DNA of 64,000 bases from Breviolum minutum Mf 1.05b.01. Taxonomy: Eukaryota; Sar; Dinophyceae; Suessiales; Symbiodiniaceae. The stretch spans positions 62,001-126,000 of the forward strand of contig DF239827.1 in the NCBI GenBank assembly GCA_000507305.1, written 5' to 3'. A program made the position numbers and the translations under genes. Under the pieces are notes generated by a model that was not told where the DNA came from, ran no database searches, and saw nothing but the letters and a program-made list of their open reading frames with translations. Position 1 is the first letter of the stretch. Each line of letters opens with the position of its first letter. Below are positions 45,625 through 57,240 of the stretch, one piece after another.

Positions 45625-48600
45625 TCAGGACGACTTGGCTTTTCCCGACTCATCAAATTCTGACTGGTTCGATCCATGTTGTTTCACCCATTGCAGCCGA
45701 GTGCGTTTGTCAGATCGAGATCGGAGCACTTCGTGTTCATCATGCAGTGCATACCATCCTTTTCTCAAACAAGTTCGAAGAATTGTATTATCCATTATCT
45801 TGGTCAAACTATCTGCCAGCTGTGCCTGTGATGGCACCCAACGGATCTTGACACCAGAGTCCAAATGTTCTTTGATCAATTTAGCTTGGAGTTGGGTACG
45901 AAACTCTTGGCAAGAAGGCGGTGCAGTTCGACTAATCAAATCATACAGACTCTTACAATCAGTGGTCAAAATACCACTGGACTCTTTTGGAAGATGTTTC
46001 AGCAATTTCTGATTCTCATGAGAAAACGTTTGAGATGGTGATTCCTCAGGATCATCTTCTTGAGGGGGAAGTGCTGAAAATGCCGGTGGAAGCTGTAACA
46101 ATGTTTGATCAGTATCTTTCCAACGGGTGTTGATATCATTAATCCAAGACCAATACAATCGGACCCATGAAAGAATGTCTACCGAACCTGCCAGAGCCAT
46201 AGCCTCTGCAGACAGGGTGCTTACTGCTACTCTTTGGATTTTCTTTGAATGCCAAACCAATGGACTTATTGGACTGCTTTTATTCTCACCAATGTCTTTG
46301 TGGGCAGCCATGATTATCATCCCTTGGTGTGAATNCCACTTTGGTGTCCTCTTGTATTATCACCTGCATCGGACCTTGCCAGGTTCCATTATTTTCCCCC
46401 CGCTTCCTCCAAATCATAACCCATTCCCCCTTTTCATAAGTTCCTCTTGGTGGACGACTCCTATGGGTTAATGCTCTACGACATGCTTGATCATTATCAA
46501 TCTGACAAAATGCTTCGCGAGCTCTCTCCCGAGTTGCAAGATCTTCTCTGAAACGCAACCCTTCAGCCTGCTCGGACTCTGCCAGCGAATGAGCTGAGCA
46601 TTGTAAGTCAGAAACCACCGAGCCGGGAACTCTAATCATCTTTCCAAACACCAAAGTTTCGGGGGGAAAACCTCGATGGCGACTCCATTGATTTTTCGTA
46701 TGTGTGGCCATGGTCAATGCTACTTCTAGTTTTTCAACAGTGTCAATGGGTTCCTCCGAGTCCATCTTAGAAAGGATGTCTTGAAGGATTTGACCATGTC
46801 TCTCGATATGAGCATTTTGCCAATGACCTTCAGTTGCAATCACTTTACCTTTGATATTTGATTTCTGCAGGAATGTTTGGAATTCTTCAGAAGTAAATTC
46901 AGTGGCCCCATCCATACTCAATATTGCAGGGGGTCCTGCCCACAGCATCCATCCTACATTAAGAGCACGAATGGCATTGGAAGCCGTTCTGGACATGGAA
47001 ACAACTGCAGTGTGGTACATTGTGTGATGGTCCAAGAAATGGTAAAAGTGAAATTGATTGCCATTATGATTGCTCCAAGTTATGCCATCCACTGAAATAC
47101 TATCGCCAAAATCTCCTTCAGATTTCAGGGCACTAACACGAGGAATGCTGGGTCGCTGATTTTCAACACAGGTGGAGCATCTCAAATCTGAAAGTGCATT
47201 TATGATTTTAGAAGAACAATTCAATTGACGACAAGCCTCAGTCAATTTGGAGGCATTTGGATGACCTAGATTTCTGTGAAGTTTCAAAAGCCACATTTGC
47301 GTACTTTTCTCAAGTTGAAGAAACTTGGGACCATGTTTCTGACCTACCAAATCAACAACATTGCGAGGATTTTCAGGCAAAGTGGTTTCTAACCCCCCAG
47401 ACTCATCCATCGACGAAAGTGGGTTACCACCTTGGCTGGGGCTACTCACTTCACCTGTACGATGGCGCTTCTCCTGTTGCAAAATTGACAAATCATCACC
47501 TGACCTTTTGGCGTCAGAGTGTGACGATGATGATGACTCTATCAACTCTGTTGGCACCTTTAGGGAAGCAAAAATGGTCATGCTTACTCTGGCCGGAGTA
47601 CCTTTGCGTCTAAGACCCTTGTAGGTTAAACGCTCCCATTGTTCCCATTCTGGTTCTACGACAATGTCTTCCATTTTCCTTTGAATGCAAATTCTTCTAC
47701 GAAAAGGTGCTATACCGGGTTGCATCACTTGATTGGGTCCTACATGTCGATCAGTGCCTCTACACAAAACTAAATGATGGATCTGATGTTGAGGACACAA
47801 TTGTTGAACAAGGTCACTAAGAGTATCTTGAGAACATCGCAGGATGCCAACACGAGGAGCAGTCTGATCTGCCAACTTCATGACAGTCTGCCAATCCACT
47901 CGATGGAACTGAGTGGTGATGTCTTCAGGACTCATCTTTTGACCAAGTCTTCTCTTCTTGGTAGGATGACTATTGGCAGGATCAACAACAGAATCAACAG
48001 CATAAATTGGTTTCTCCCAGAGCTTCTCTTTGAGGAGGATCTTCACAATCTGTCGTGCAAAACGAGGTGGATAGTTTTCGGTATACTTAGATCTATTCAT
48101 TGGCCCATGAATGGTGTTAATCTTTCCTGAGATTTGTTGATGAGTGTGAGTACCTGGACACCATTGGCCATGCAAATTTGAATGCAATGCAACGGACGTG
48201 GTCTGAACCGCCAAACGTTTTCGGATGGGCAAGGCATTGGTTGGATCCTTCAAACGTCCTACAACACACATGTCAAAGCTACAACGAAGAGTGTGTGAGA
48301 TTAACTCATCCAAACATCTATGCATCCAAAGCTGAGAACCTTGTGGTTGTTCCATGTGAAAATGACATTGATGGGACATTTGAAGTTGATACAACACAAC
48401 GGCTAAGCTGATCTGCCAAAGCGCCTCGGACCGTTGTGTCACGATGCGGTGATAGCCATCAATCGACTTATTTTGATTGAGATGTGACCAAGAACACCAA
48501 GGACCACAAACAGGACTATACCAAGCATGCCTAGGCTTATGTTTGATGATTACCTTGAATAGATTCTTTCGGTTATTTGATTGGCTTAGATCACCTTCCG

Positions 48601-51600
48601 ACAATCCAAAACGACGGGCACTGCCACCTTGCTGCAACACTTGCTGGGTCACTTCACTTTCGGGTGAACACATAACCTCAATTAGATCTAATCTCTTCAC
48701 AGATGACGATGTCTCGGATTGAAGTTGCTGTTGCACTTCATGGATTTCAGACATCATCTTTTGAATCAATGCTCGACACACTCTGTTGTATGATCTAAAT
48801 TCCATTTCTGAATCAGTGACACCCTCAGTTGAGACACCAGCAGCGCATTCTGATGCCATGTTGATATGGCTCACACCTCGGACTTGACCGTCAACTTCTG
48901 CAAGTGCTGGATCACCTCTTGCATGCTCATTTCCAGTTGAGCCATGCGGCTGCTCATCTGACGGTTCTCGAACCGCACATGCTCCATCTCCTCCTGCATG
49001 TCGATCAATCCGGCATGGGACGACATCATCTCGAATTCGTCCTCCCACTCGGCTGCCAAGATGTCCTGATTCACTGACCCTTTGGCTGTTGACTTCGGGG
49101 TGGGAGTCGAGATCTTCTTTGGTGTCACCTTTGCCTTGGGCACTGTCATTGGAGCCACACCTGGTGCTTCCGACTCCAAGCGAAGTTCCACATAACGGAC
49201 GAACTTTTGGTGAGCCGGCTTGGGGCTGGACTCGTAAGTCCCCACAAACCAATCTGTCCAGGGCTGGAAATTGTCGAACACCAGGGGAAAAGGTTTGCCC
49301 CTGTGGGCCTTTCCAAACTGAATCGTTTCTTGACTCAGGTCTTGAAGAGTCATTGTGTTGATGACCTCCAAGGACACATCCTCGTGCTCCTGGCTCTGAG
49401 CACGAAAGTTCTTCAGACGTTGAGCCACCGACATGACGATCAGGAGGGATACCGTGACGATCACAAATCGGCGAATGCTTATCACTTGAGTCACAAGGCT
49501 GAAACATCGACGACCTATCATCAACAGGCTGTGCACAACTGTCCTCAATGGGTTTCTTCTCAAAAAGTTCATTGTTACGACACAAACCTGACGTGATTAG
49601 TGAGTCCTGTGAATCTAGCTTCTCACTGTTGCTATCCAAAAGATCTTGCTTGATGGTTTCCAGACTTGATCTGGAAGGCATGAGGTCTGCAGATGAAGGC
49701 TTTTCCAACGGATTCGAAATGGTCTGAGCAGTCATGATCTCTGCAGCCACTAACGACGAATCAGCCGAAGTCTTTGGATCATCGGATTGCCACAGTTGAT
49801 TGATATCCATTAAGAACAATTCTTTGGTGTTTCTCTCAATATGTAAAAACCGATTCAACAATTTGCTCCACAAGGTGCCTTCTTCAGTGTCAATTACGGC
49901 TTTGATGCATTTCAAAAACGAAGACGACAACAAAAAAGGAGTGTTTCCGTTCACAATTGCAATGCGAATCCATTGACCTTTCAACGGCAACAGAAGAGCA
50001 TTTTTGCTCGTGAGTGTCTGATGGTTCCCGAACCTGAAAACGATTTGACAGGGCACACGACGAACCTGCACTCGAATCGACGGTGGGAGTTGATCCAACA
50101 ACTCTTTCAACTGCTGATGACCCATCACGGTCTGAGAGGCTCCTAAGTCAACGACACCAACAGTACCTGATGAAGCAAAACACACCAATTCTTTGGGATG
50201 TACTTCCGACTGGGTACAGTCTACCTTCAGTGCTTTATCAATGACTTGAGGAATCTCTTTATTGATGGGTTCACGGACGGAAAAAAACGCTTTGGGTCTC
50301 TCAGTCTTCCAATCACTCATGCATTGCCTCAGGGAGGTTTTCAACCGATGTGGGAAATTGCGGCATGATTCACCCAGGTTATGTGAAATCTTACTTTTAT
50401 CCCCTTTAAGATTCAACACATAACTACCCATTGAAACAAAACAGCAACTCAGTGGGCACGGTTTCACCGAGCCTGGGAAAGTCTCCAACACAGGAATCGA
50501 TGCTAACTCTTCAGGCAGTTCTTCAACGATGGCAAAAGAAGTCGGTGCAGTCTCTGAAGAAACACTGGAACGATTTTCGGCAAGCAGAGGGCACTCTGCC
50601 TTCCAATGTCCCTTGCGATTGCATCGCCTGCAGTACGAGTTGGCGATACGAGATGCTAAGCTCTGTTTGCCCTTGTTGAAGGACTTGCCACCACCCTTGA
50701 AGCCCTTCTTTCCGGATCCTTTTCGAAGAGGCCAAAACCCTCTAGTCTTCACTTTCTCCGATAAGCGGCGACGAGCTTCTTGATAAGTGCTGAAATAAGC
50801 TGCAAGATCTTGATCTGTCTGGATGGCCTCACAAATGGCATCTTCGAACTGAAGTACCAACTGGGCGTCCTCATCATGATCTGCAGCAAGGATGTCCACC
50901 GTCTCATCGTCCAAAGAGTCATCTAAAGTCACAAATGACTCCATAGGATCGGAAATCTCTTCGGCTTCTTCTGCTAGAAAGGAGCTGCTGTCATAGACCT
51001 TAAGACCACGGTCTTTCTTGCCACCAGTAAACTCTTGAAAGAAATTCGATCCAATCATGCGAATTGCGGAAGCCACTCGTTTAAGATCCAGTTTTCCTGA
51101 CGTTTCGCCACCAGATTCAACGATCACACGCTTTTTGTCCTCCATGGACAACTTGCTGCCACGCAAAACCACATAGGACTGTAGTTCCTCAAGAAGAAAG
51201 CCCTTGGTGAGCATTTCAGTCCATACTACATCCATTCTAGCCAGGTATGAGTCCGCTGTCTCATCACTACGCTGACTGCTGCGATATAAGGCTCGTTCCG
51301 CTAACTCAAAACGATGTTCTAACGGCACTTGCCCCCAAGTACCGCCCACGATCTCCACCAGCCTTTTGATTGCCTTCTCGTCATTCCTGATGACCTCGCT
51401 GCGCACCAACTGTAGCTTCTGGAAAGCGGTGCCCTTGCACCCCAACACTAGCCTTGTGGCTAGCTCATCCAGCCGAGTCTTCGGCCAGGCTACCATTAAC
51501 ATCTCCACCTTCTGCGTCCATGTATCGACCGAATCCGATGCCGGGTCAAAAGATGGCACCAACATAGCTAACTGCGTCGACACAGTATTGGTCGCATCAG

Positions 51601-51628
51601 TGGTTGATGATGCACCTGCAGTCTCCAT
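45625..51628 (-). CDS. gag-pol coding region of the copia-like element (fossil)
   Basis: Recognisable parts along the minus strand: a retrotransposon gag with a CCHC zinc knuckle (about 50580-50640), an aspartic protease with its active-site Asp (about 50130-50160), an integrase with zinc-binding N-terminus and catalytic core (about 46700-47300), and a copia-type RNase H end (about 45700-46300). Between protease and integrase lies a long low-complexity stretch with many charged and Ser/Gly residues. The region looks broken and is annotated as one fossil. Confidence 0.85.
48871..49572 (-). CDS. Overlapping 233-codon frame inside the copia-like element
   Basis: A second frame is open on the same strand over part of the low-complexity stretch of the main frame. 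It contains an aromatic-rich block (PLVFDNFQPWTDWFVGTY) and a C-terminal heptad-like helix (LEMSMQEVIQHLQKL). Its composition looks more protein-like than the main frame does in the same place. Similar blocks are, from memory, found in dinoflagellate copia elements; that was not checked. Confidence 0.5.
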   Translation of the reverse strand: MNFLRRNPLRTVVHSLLMIGRRCFSLVTQVISIRRFVIVTVSLLIVMSVAQRLKNFRAQSQEHEDVSLEVINTMTLQDLSQETIQFGKAHRGKPFPLVFDNFQPWTDWFVGTYESSPKPAHQKFVRYVELRLESEAPGVAPMTVPKAKVTPKKISTPTPKSTAKGSVNQDILAAEWEDEFEMMSSHAGLIDMQEEMEHVRFENRQMSSRMAQLEMSMQEVIQHLQKLTVKSEV

Positions 51629-51676
51629 CCCGGATGGTAGTGACCGCTAAGAAGCCAGTCCCAAAACGACCGAACT

Positions 51677-51690
51677 GGCTCCGCTACCAA
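51677..51690 (-). other. Primer-binding site of the copia-like element
   Basis: Next to the 5' LTR, the minus strand reads TGGTAGCGGAGCC. It resembles the copia-family site complementary to the 3' end of initiator tRNA-Met (TGGTATCAGAGC type). Confidence 0.7.
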
Positions 51691-51924
51691 TGTCAAAATC
51701 GGATGAACCCAGAAAAGATAGGAAGTCCCACTTCCACAAAAGATCCTGGAGCCCTGCTCCCCAAATGACGTAGCCAGCTGAGACACCTGTTTTCCAAAGC
51801 GACCACGGAAGCTTCGTATGGCTCAAACTAAGCCCACCTTCCCTTAGGCTCCCTGAGCCACCCCAGCTGCAAGGATGGAGAAGGAACTGAACCACTGACA
51901 CATCTGAATGGGGTTAGTTTCACA
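51691..51924 (-). repeat. 5' LTR of the copia-like element
   Basis: Same sequence as 45318-45550 apart from a one-base length difference. Starts TGTGAAACTAACC on the minus strand. Confidence 0.92.
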
Positions 51925-52245
51925 ATATATATAGAAATATACATGTATAATACTTATGTATACGTATAAATCTACACCTAGAACCCAATAGTCGGATTCT
52001 ATTTCATGGTAGGTTTGACGGCAAGCCGTTTTATAGGTTCCAAGTCTCCAAAAAATATGAGTCATATACTCACATATACTACAATTTCAATTTTGGTATG
52101 AATAGAAATGGGGTAAAAATTTGGATTTTCCGTATCATCCATTGTCACAAAGACGTAGAACTTGCAGTGATGGGTTAACGGAGTTTGAGGATTTTTTTGA
52201 ACTCCATGACATCAGGGAAGTTTGAAACATTTCCCCATGACTAAC
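51925..52245. other. AT-rich, no gene
   Basis: Flank of the retrotransposon; a TA-rich run at 51925-51960 may be the original insertion target. Confidence 0.4.
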
Positions 52246-52356
52246 CTTGGCTACCTGCTGCAAAAAGGGCAGGATTTTTGCATGGTTTTCTGGGTGGATT
52301 TCTGACGCCAAGCCTTGCCAACAAGCAACAAAGTTCAAACGGAATATCTTGGCTTC
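52246..52356 (-). CDS. Exon of a minus gene, unknown protein
   Basis: Exactly 37 codons, phase 0 at both ends, between an AAAG acceptor and a GTTAGT donor. It reads AKIFRLNFVACWQGLASEI, then HPENHAKILPFLQQVAK. Alternating hydrophobic residues suggest a helical repeat domain. The frame stays open past the donor, so the boundary could be later. No family is recognised. Confidence 0.5.
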
Positions 52357-52700
52357 CTTTGTGGGAATATCAATTTGCTTCTTAGGGATGATGATTTGAA
52401 GTTATTTTAATTTCTAGTGTTTTTTGTTTTTAAGACACTTGCCTCAAGTCCAAGATGATTCGATCTCTTTTTTGTCAAAGAGACCATGCTTCTGGTGAGT
52501 GCCTTTGCAAAAGCAAGAGATCGTCACCACAAAAAATGCAGTATAGAGTTTCTTCATTGCATATTCATTGCGAATATTTTATCACGCAATTGGATCACAT
52601 TGCCATTGCTAAAGTTTGGTAATATCTCTCAGGTCCGAGTCAACACCATGAGAATCCCCGGCCCCACCTGTCCGATGCGTATGTTGAAAAAAAACCTCAG

Positions 52701-52742
52701 GTTCTGCTGGAACTGGAATTGCCGGATCGATCATGCCACTAG
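52701..52742. CDS. Small exon, strand unresolved
   Basis: On plus it lies between AACCTCAG and GTGAAG and reads SAGTGIAGSIMPL. On minus, between a CACCTAG and GTTTTT, it reads MIDPAIPVPAEPE. Both readings have usable splice sites. Confidence 0.3.
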
Positions 52743-52773
52743 GTGAAGATTTGGTGAGTCATACATATTTGGA

Positions 52774-52804
<31 letters not shown>

Positions 52805-53186
52805 TCATGATACATATATTTGGTAAGGGCTCTGACCATATATAATATATATATACATACATGGGCCCCCGAAAAGACCAATGTTTCAAACAAGAAAGGT
52901 GCTATTTACAGTGTTTTATGCAGATGTATATGCTGGAAACGTATCCTATTACGTAGCTGAAGTTGCACTCACTTTGGAAGTAGAGAAAGTATGACGCTTT
53001 ATTGAAATATGTTATCTAGGCTATAGTGATCATATACACACACAGCAAAATGGTACATTGAAGTACATACAATCCAAGATATGTTTGATGAATTGATTTT
53101 TGCAATCGTTGTGATTCATTTGAAAAACAATTCTCTCAACTGGTTCTCCAGATTTTTCTTCAGCATGAACAATCTCATCACCCAAG
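52743..53186. other. AT microsatellites, no gene
   Basis: (TA)n runs at 52777-52806 and 52840-52856. Confidence 0.5.
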
Positions 53187-53340
53187 ACTTTTTGCCCTGA
53201 ATTTTATGAACGCCTTGGCATAGATGGTACATGGTACACTTTTGAAATTGAGCCTGCATGGAACCTGAAAAACGATGGAGCCATCTCAAGTTCGTGGATC
53301 ATTTTCCATTCTGAGGGTGAACCAGGTATCAAACGTTTTC
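53187..53340 (+). CDS. Candidate exon ending at a family C element
   Basis: After CACCCAAG the frame reads FCPEFYERLGIDGTWYTFE, then EPAWNLKNDGAISSSWIIF and HSEGEPGIKRF. It stops being host-like exactly where the family C element begins (GAGCAAGGAAAAAAAGGG). Strong protein character; no family is recognised. Confidence 0.5.
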
Positions 53341-53460
53341 GAGCAAGGAAAAAAAGGGCCCCAGGTTGTTTGGGGTTTATAGGGGATGACATCCTACCCA
53401 ATGCGGGGATTACAATAAACCATGAAATAAGGATCCCTATTCAACAGCCATGCAAGGATT
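53341..53460 (+). repeat. Family C element, right end unclear
   Basis: GAGCAAGGAAAAAAAGGGCC and the core GGGGATTACAATAAACC, GGATCCCTATTCAAC. The right inverted repeat was not found. Confidence 0.6.
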
Positions 53461-53555
53461 ACAACGAAGCCATCGAGTTTGGTTCCGAAAATTCGGCCGA
53501 AATGAGGCCCCCACAGGAAAAGGAATTCGTCTCCCTTTGCCACCTATTTTTCTAG

Positions 53556-54066
53556 GTGATGGTTTGAATCATTTTTTATTGATGCCCCTACCTGGGGAGA
53601 TGATTCAATTTGACTACACTCATATTTTTCAAATGGGTTGGTTCAACCACCAACGAGTTGTTTTCACAGCTTCTCTTCGTTAACATCGCCGAGGTCCAAT
53701 CGCTTCTCCTTCGTCTTTGGCATGAACGGTCCAAGTATCACCTTTGACACGGACCCATTTTGGGGAAACGAAGCGAAGCCAGTGAGTTCGCCAGTGAAAA
53801 TGGATGGTTGGAAGATGAAACTAATTGAAACTAACCTACAATTGGATGGTTGGAATACTCGTTTCCTTTTGGGATGGCCAATTTTCAGGGACGAACTGTT
53901 AGTTTGAGGGAGGGTAAATGATAAGAACAACTTTCTGAAAATGCCCATTTTTTTGGGGGGTGTAATTCTCTGAAACGAACAGCTTGCCCCATGAAAAATA
54001 GCTCATTTAGTCAGAAGGAAATTTCATCTTCCAATGATTGATTTTCAGGGGCTACGTTAGTGAGTG
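53556..54066. repeat. Cluster: one family F and two family A copies
   Basis: Family F at 53556-53668 (CTAGGTGATGGTTTGAATC, then GGTTCAACCACCAACGAG). Family A at about 53800-53916 (right end GAACTGTTAGTTTGAGGGAG) and 53960-54066 (CTCTGAAACGAACAGCTTG facing GGGGCTACGTTAGTGAGTG). Confidence 0.6.
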
Positions 54067-54124
54067 AAATTAAGATTTCAGAAAGGCATTCTCCTGAAAT
54101 AGATTTAATAAGTCCTACCAAAAT

Positions 54125-54237
54125 CTAGGTGATGGTTTCAAAGATCTTTATATATTTTTATTTTCACCTCTATTTGGGGAAGATGAACCCATTTTGACGA
54201 TCATATTTTTCAATTGGGTGGTTCAACCATCACCTAG
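54125..54237. repeat. Family F element
   Basis: CTAGGTGATGGTTTC faces GGTTCAACCATCACCTAG, flanked by AAAT on both sides. Confidence 0.8.
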
Positions 54238-54489
54238 AAATTTTACTTATTCACCTCCTTCAAACATTGGCTTTTGCCATCTTGAAGCCTCCAAAATGGC
54301 GAGGATGCATCTTCCGGTTTGGTCATCTTGGAAGCTGGACTTTTGGTGGGCCAGCCTCAGAAAAAGTTGGTATGGTTTTTCAGGTGGGCCCCCTACTTTC
54401 GTTATAGATGGAATTATTTTTGGCCCCTATAAATGGTCAAAAATAAATGGGTAACTAGGGTTATAACCCTACTTCTGGGGCTTATAACC
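54238..54489. repeat. Open frames and a family H copy
   Basis: 54380-54489 carries GGTGGGCCCCCTAC, CCCCTATAAATGG and GGTTATAACCC, a family H copy. 54260-54370 is open in three frames with no clear exon. Confidence 0.4.
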
Positions 54490-54968
54490 CCCTTTAGTAG
54501 TGGCACACCTTGTAGCAGATTTTGCCAAGGCTCAAAACGAAGACTCAGGATCTGATTTTGGCTTGTGAATTGAGTAGAGTGGAAGTACTTGAGGTATTGG
54601 CGCTGAAGTGTAAAAAAAAAGTTGCCATTGTGCATGGGGGTCATCAATGGCATTAGTCAAAGCCTCGTTTCCAAGAAATCTCCAACAGGACCCACTGAAA
54701 GGACCCCTAAACCTGAGCATCTATTATTGGCTCTAGCAACTTACTTAGGGGTCCGTTGGCAAGGTCACATTCATTTTTTTGATGGATTGTTTGGAAAGTG
54801 GTTGTTGGTTTCAAATGAGAAACACGGAGGAGAGGAGACCCCGACCTTGTCATTCTTCAGATGGGGAGATTTGTCATGTCAGAACCACAGAAATGATGAC
54901 GGGGTGTTCGAAGTTAAATCTCATGGCATCCTTACTGTTCTCAAGTTGGGAGCTATTTGGAACCACTA
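54490..54968 (+). CDS. Unknown, possibly decayed coding sequence
   Basis: One frame at 54535-54655 reads LACELSRVEVLEVLALK and KVAIVHGG. Another, 54622-54966, reads PKPEHLLLALATYLGVRW and HFFDGLFGKWLLVSNEK. The frame change may be an intron or decay. No family could be named. Confidence 0.35.
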
Positions 54969-55368
54969 AATATGAAATATTACCCAAGATGATGTCCTAA
55001 ATTACTGGATAGATCATCAACCTGCACCACGCACTGTACTTGATGAGGAGGTTGCAAATATCTCGGTATCAAGTGAAAAGGGGGCAAGTGTATTGATAGC
55101 AAGAAGTGGTGAAATGAATGGGTGATTTTTTTCCTGAAGCATTGGAAGATGAAACAATGAAACCAAATCCAAATGAGCTGAGGCAAAAACATTTCTCGGT
55201 TGATTTATGAACGGGTAGTGCTTAGTGACGAACTCATCAGCAAGGGTTTTTTTTTATATTTAATAGGATATATATATATATATAACTATATTATTGTATA
55301 TGCCCTTCATTCAAACACTTCTTTTTGTTTTTAAACAGGATGACTCACATCGTTTGGAGGGTGACAGA

Positions 55369-55490
55369 GTGAAACACCTCTTCCCGGGAACTAACATATC
55401 CCCTACCGTTCCCCGCACTTTTGACAAAGATGATTTTCCTTTCTCTAAGGTGGGATATGTTAGTCTCCAGGAGGGGTGGAGGAGGAGCGT
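55369..55490. repeat. Family B element
   Basis: CCCGGGAACTAACATATCCC faces GGTGGGATATGTTAGTCTCC. A possible short exon (DDSHRLEGDR after TTTAAACAG at 55338) precedes it. Confidence 0.7.
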
Positions 55491-55517
55491 GTTACATTGA
55501 CTTGTTGACATCCTAAG

Positions 55518-55601
55518 GCCTTGGATCAACGACGTAACCAAGCATCGCAGTCTTGTTGTGTCTGGAAGCTCAGAATAGCGGAGAGCACAATTGCTGAATG
55601 A
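55518..55601 (+). CDS. Candidate terminal exon
   Basis: After ATCCTAAG the frame reads ALDQRRNQASQSCCVWKL and RIAESTIAE before TGA at 55599-55601; 28 codons with stop, phase 0. Lies just after the family B element. Confidence 0.35.
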   Translation, partial: ALDQRRNQASQSCCVWKLRIAESTIAE

Positions 55602-55862
55602 GTTTTCTGAAATTGCTTTTCTGAGACCTTGGAAGGGTATGAAAACATGTAGTCCTTGGAAATTGACTTTCCTTTTGGGAAGGTTTCTTTGTAGTTTCTA
55701 TCATTGCTCCAAACACCAAATCTTTTTGGATAGGGCCAAGGGTGAAATCATGTGGAATCTTCATCCAGAAAAGCTTGAATTATGAACACTGCAAAGCGGC
55801 GAATCACTTTCGGATCGGTATCAACCATTGAATTACGAGGTTGTTCGACCTCCAACTATGAC

Positions 55863-55957
55863 CTCCAACTACAGCTTGGTTTGGGGAAAGTAAATCCTTC
55901 CCAATCAGTGCATCAAGTCTGGGTTCGCACAAAGAATATATCAGCAGATCACTGTCA
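55863..55957 (-). CDS. Candidate exon, unknown protein
   Basis: Between GTTTTCCAG and GTCATA the minus frame reads DSDLLIYSLCEPRLDALIGK and DLLSPNQAVVGG. 95 bp, phase 2 start and phase 1 end. Good protein character. Confidence 0.45.
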
Positions 55958-56044
55958 CTGGAAAACTGTTCCTTTCTTTTTGACGTTGGTGGACCGGTGA
56001 GATAGCCGCAATACAACGAGCTTCCAAACCACCAAACCATGTAA

Positions 56045-56265
56045 GATCTCTGTGGTGGTTTCAAACATTTTTTATTTTTACCCTGCCTTGGGGAGATGAT
56101 CCAATTTTACTACTATTTTTCAAATGGGTTGAAACCTCCGCTAATGGTTAATTGGTGGTTTGGGGCCCGGTGGTTTGGGATTCTAGGGTTACCCTTAAGT
56201 AACAATCCCTTTCATAAGGGGATCACAGGAATCCAAACCACCGGGTCCCGAACCACCAAGAAAAC
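56045..56265. repeat. Family F copy followed by a GGTGGTTTGG inverted repeat
   Basis: 56045-56145 is family F (GGTGGTTTCAAACATTTTTT, GGGTTGAAACCTCC). 56153-56262 has GGTGGTTTGGGGCCCGGTGG facing CCACCGGGTCCCGAACCACC, a strong separate palindrome. Confidence 0.65.
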
Positions 56266-56508
56266 CAGTAGTTGAAACCACCAAACCACTGAAATCCTTT
56301 AAAGAGATGATTCCTTTAGACACGCCGGAATTGTTTCACCACCTTTGGGGAAGTCGGCCGATCACTTGGAGCTTCTCGGATCGTGGATCCCTGTTGTTGG
56401 ATCCAATTGGGTCGTCAATTTTTCTCCAAAAGGTGACAGGGAGTTCCACAGGCAACCATGAAAAGGTTCATACAAAGATCTTACAGAAAGCATTTGAACA
56501 TTTTGCAG

Positions 56509-56647
56509 CCTTGTCTTGGTAGATGCAGTTCTTAGTTGTAATGTGAGGATGCAAAAACGTCTGAGCTTCATCCGAACAATGCGAGCTTCATCATGGGTGA
56601 CGGATATGGAGTTCAAAGATTGGAAACCAAAACAAGCGTCCTTCTAA
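56509..56647 (+). CDS. Candidate terminal exon
   Basis: After ATTTTGCAG the frame reads LVLVDAVLSCNVRMQKRLSF, then RTMRASSWVTDMEFKDWKP and a stop at 56645-56647. Protein-like; the minus strand is open as well. Confidence 0.4.
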
Positions 56648-56839
56648 AACAGATATGCTGACTGAAATTCCAGCATTCAAGTCAAGAGTTGAATCATGAG
56701 TATTTTTTTCCCCCGCAAAAAAAAAAACAATCTCCTGAAATTTTAACTAGACGATGTATTTTATTCGTGACTTCTTGTTCTCAACCTGAGTCATCTGGGA
56801 ATGTCATGAAGATTGCTGCTGAATCGCTAATGTGCCACC

Positions 56840-57240
56840 TTGGACGCAATGGTGGTACCGCTACGTTGCTGCGTGGTTCTAGCCACCACCAGTGGCAAAG
56901 CACAACGCATGGGACCATTGATAGCAGATTATTTGACCACCAATTTGGAGGATGGGGACTTTTGTTGTCGAAAGAAACGGTCAAATTTGATGATCAAATT
57001 TGATGCATCCTTTGTGTATACTTTTTGTTGGTTTCAAAAACCTTTGGATTCAATGGTTTTAACCGATCTGAAGTTTTCAACATCATTTTCCCTCCAAAAA
57101 AAAAGTCTGTCCTGTTTTCGAAGGAGAAATTGATGGCGTTTTCCAAGAAATTCCCCTGTTTCTCCTTGAGGACCGTGGCTTTGAAGTGCATCGTATCGAT
57201 CCCTTGTTGGCAGAGCAAGGTCGAGCGGGGGGGGGTCGAA
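56840..57240. CDS. Open stretch, strand unresolved
   Basis: Plus 56840-57010 reads GPLIADYLTTNLEDGDFCC. Minus 57240-57060 reads FKATVLKEKQGNFLENAINF. These may be exons of two genes. Confidence 0.3.

Larger units (their letters stand above)
45318..51924 (-). mobile_element. Ty1/copia-like LTR retrotransposon, recent
   Basis: Bounded by two near-identical 233-234 bp LTRs with TG/CA ends. On the minus strand the order is LTR, primer-binding site, gag with zinc knuckle, aspartic protease, integrase, RNase H, LTR, which is copia order. The gag and integrase resemble elements common in dinoflagellates. It looks broken, with about one or two breaks, so it is a fossil, but the near-identity of the LTRs makes the insertion recent. 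No clean flanking duplication is seen; both flanks are TA-rich. Confidence 0.9.

Noticed and set aside
48871-49361. Plus-strand frames across the copia-like element
   Set aside because: They are shadows of the minus-strand coding region.
55237-55285. Poly-T and TA run as a promoter
   Set aside because: Such runs occur throughout the window and dinoflagellate promoters lack a reliable TATA signal.
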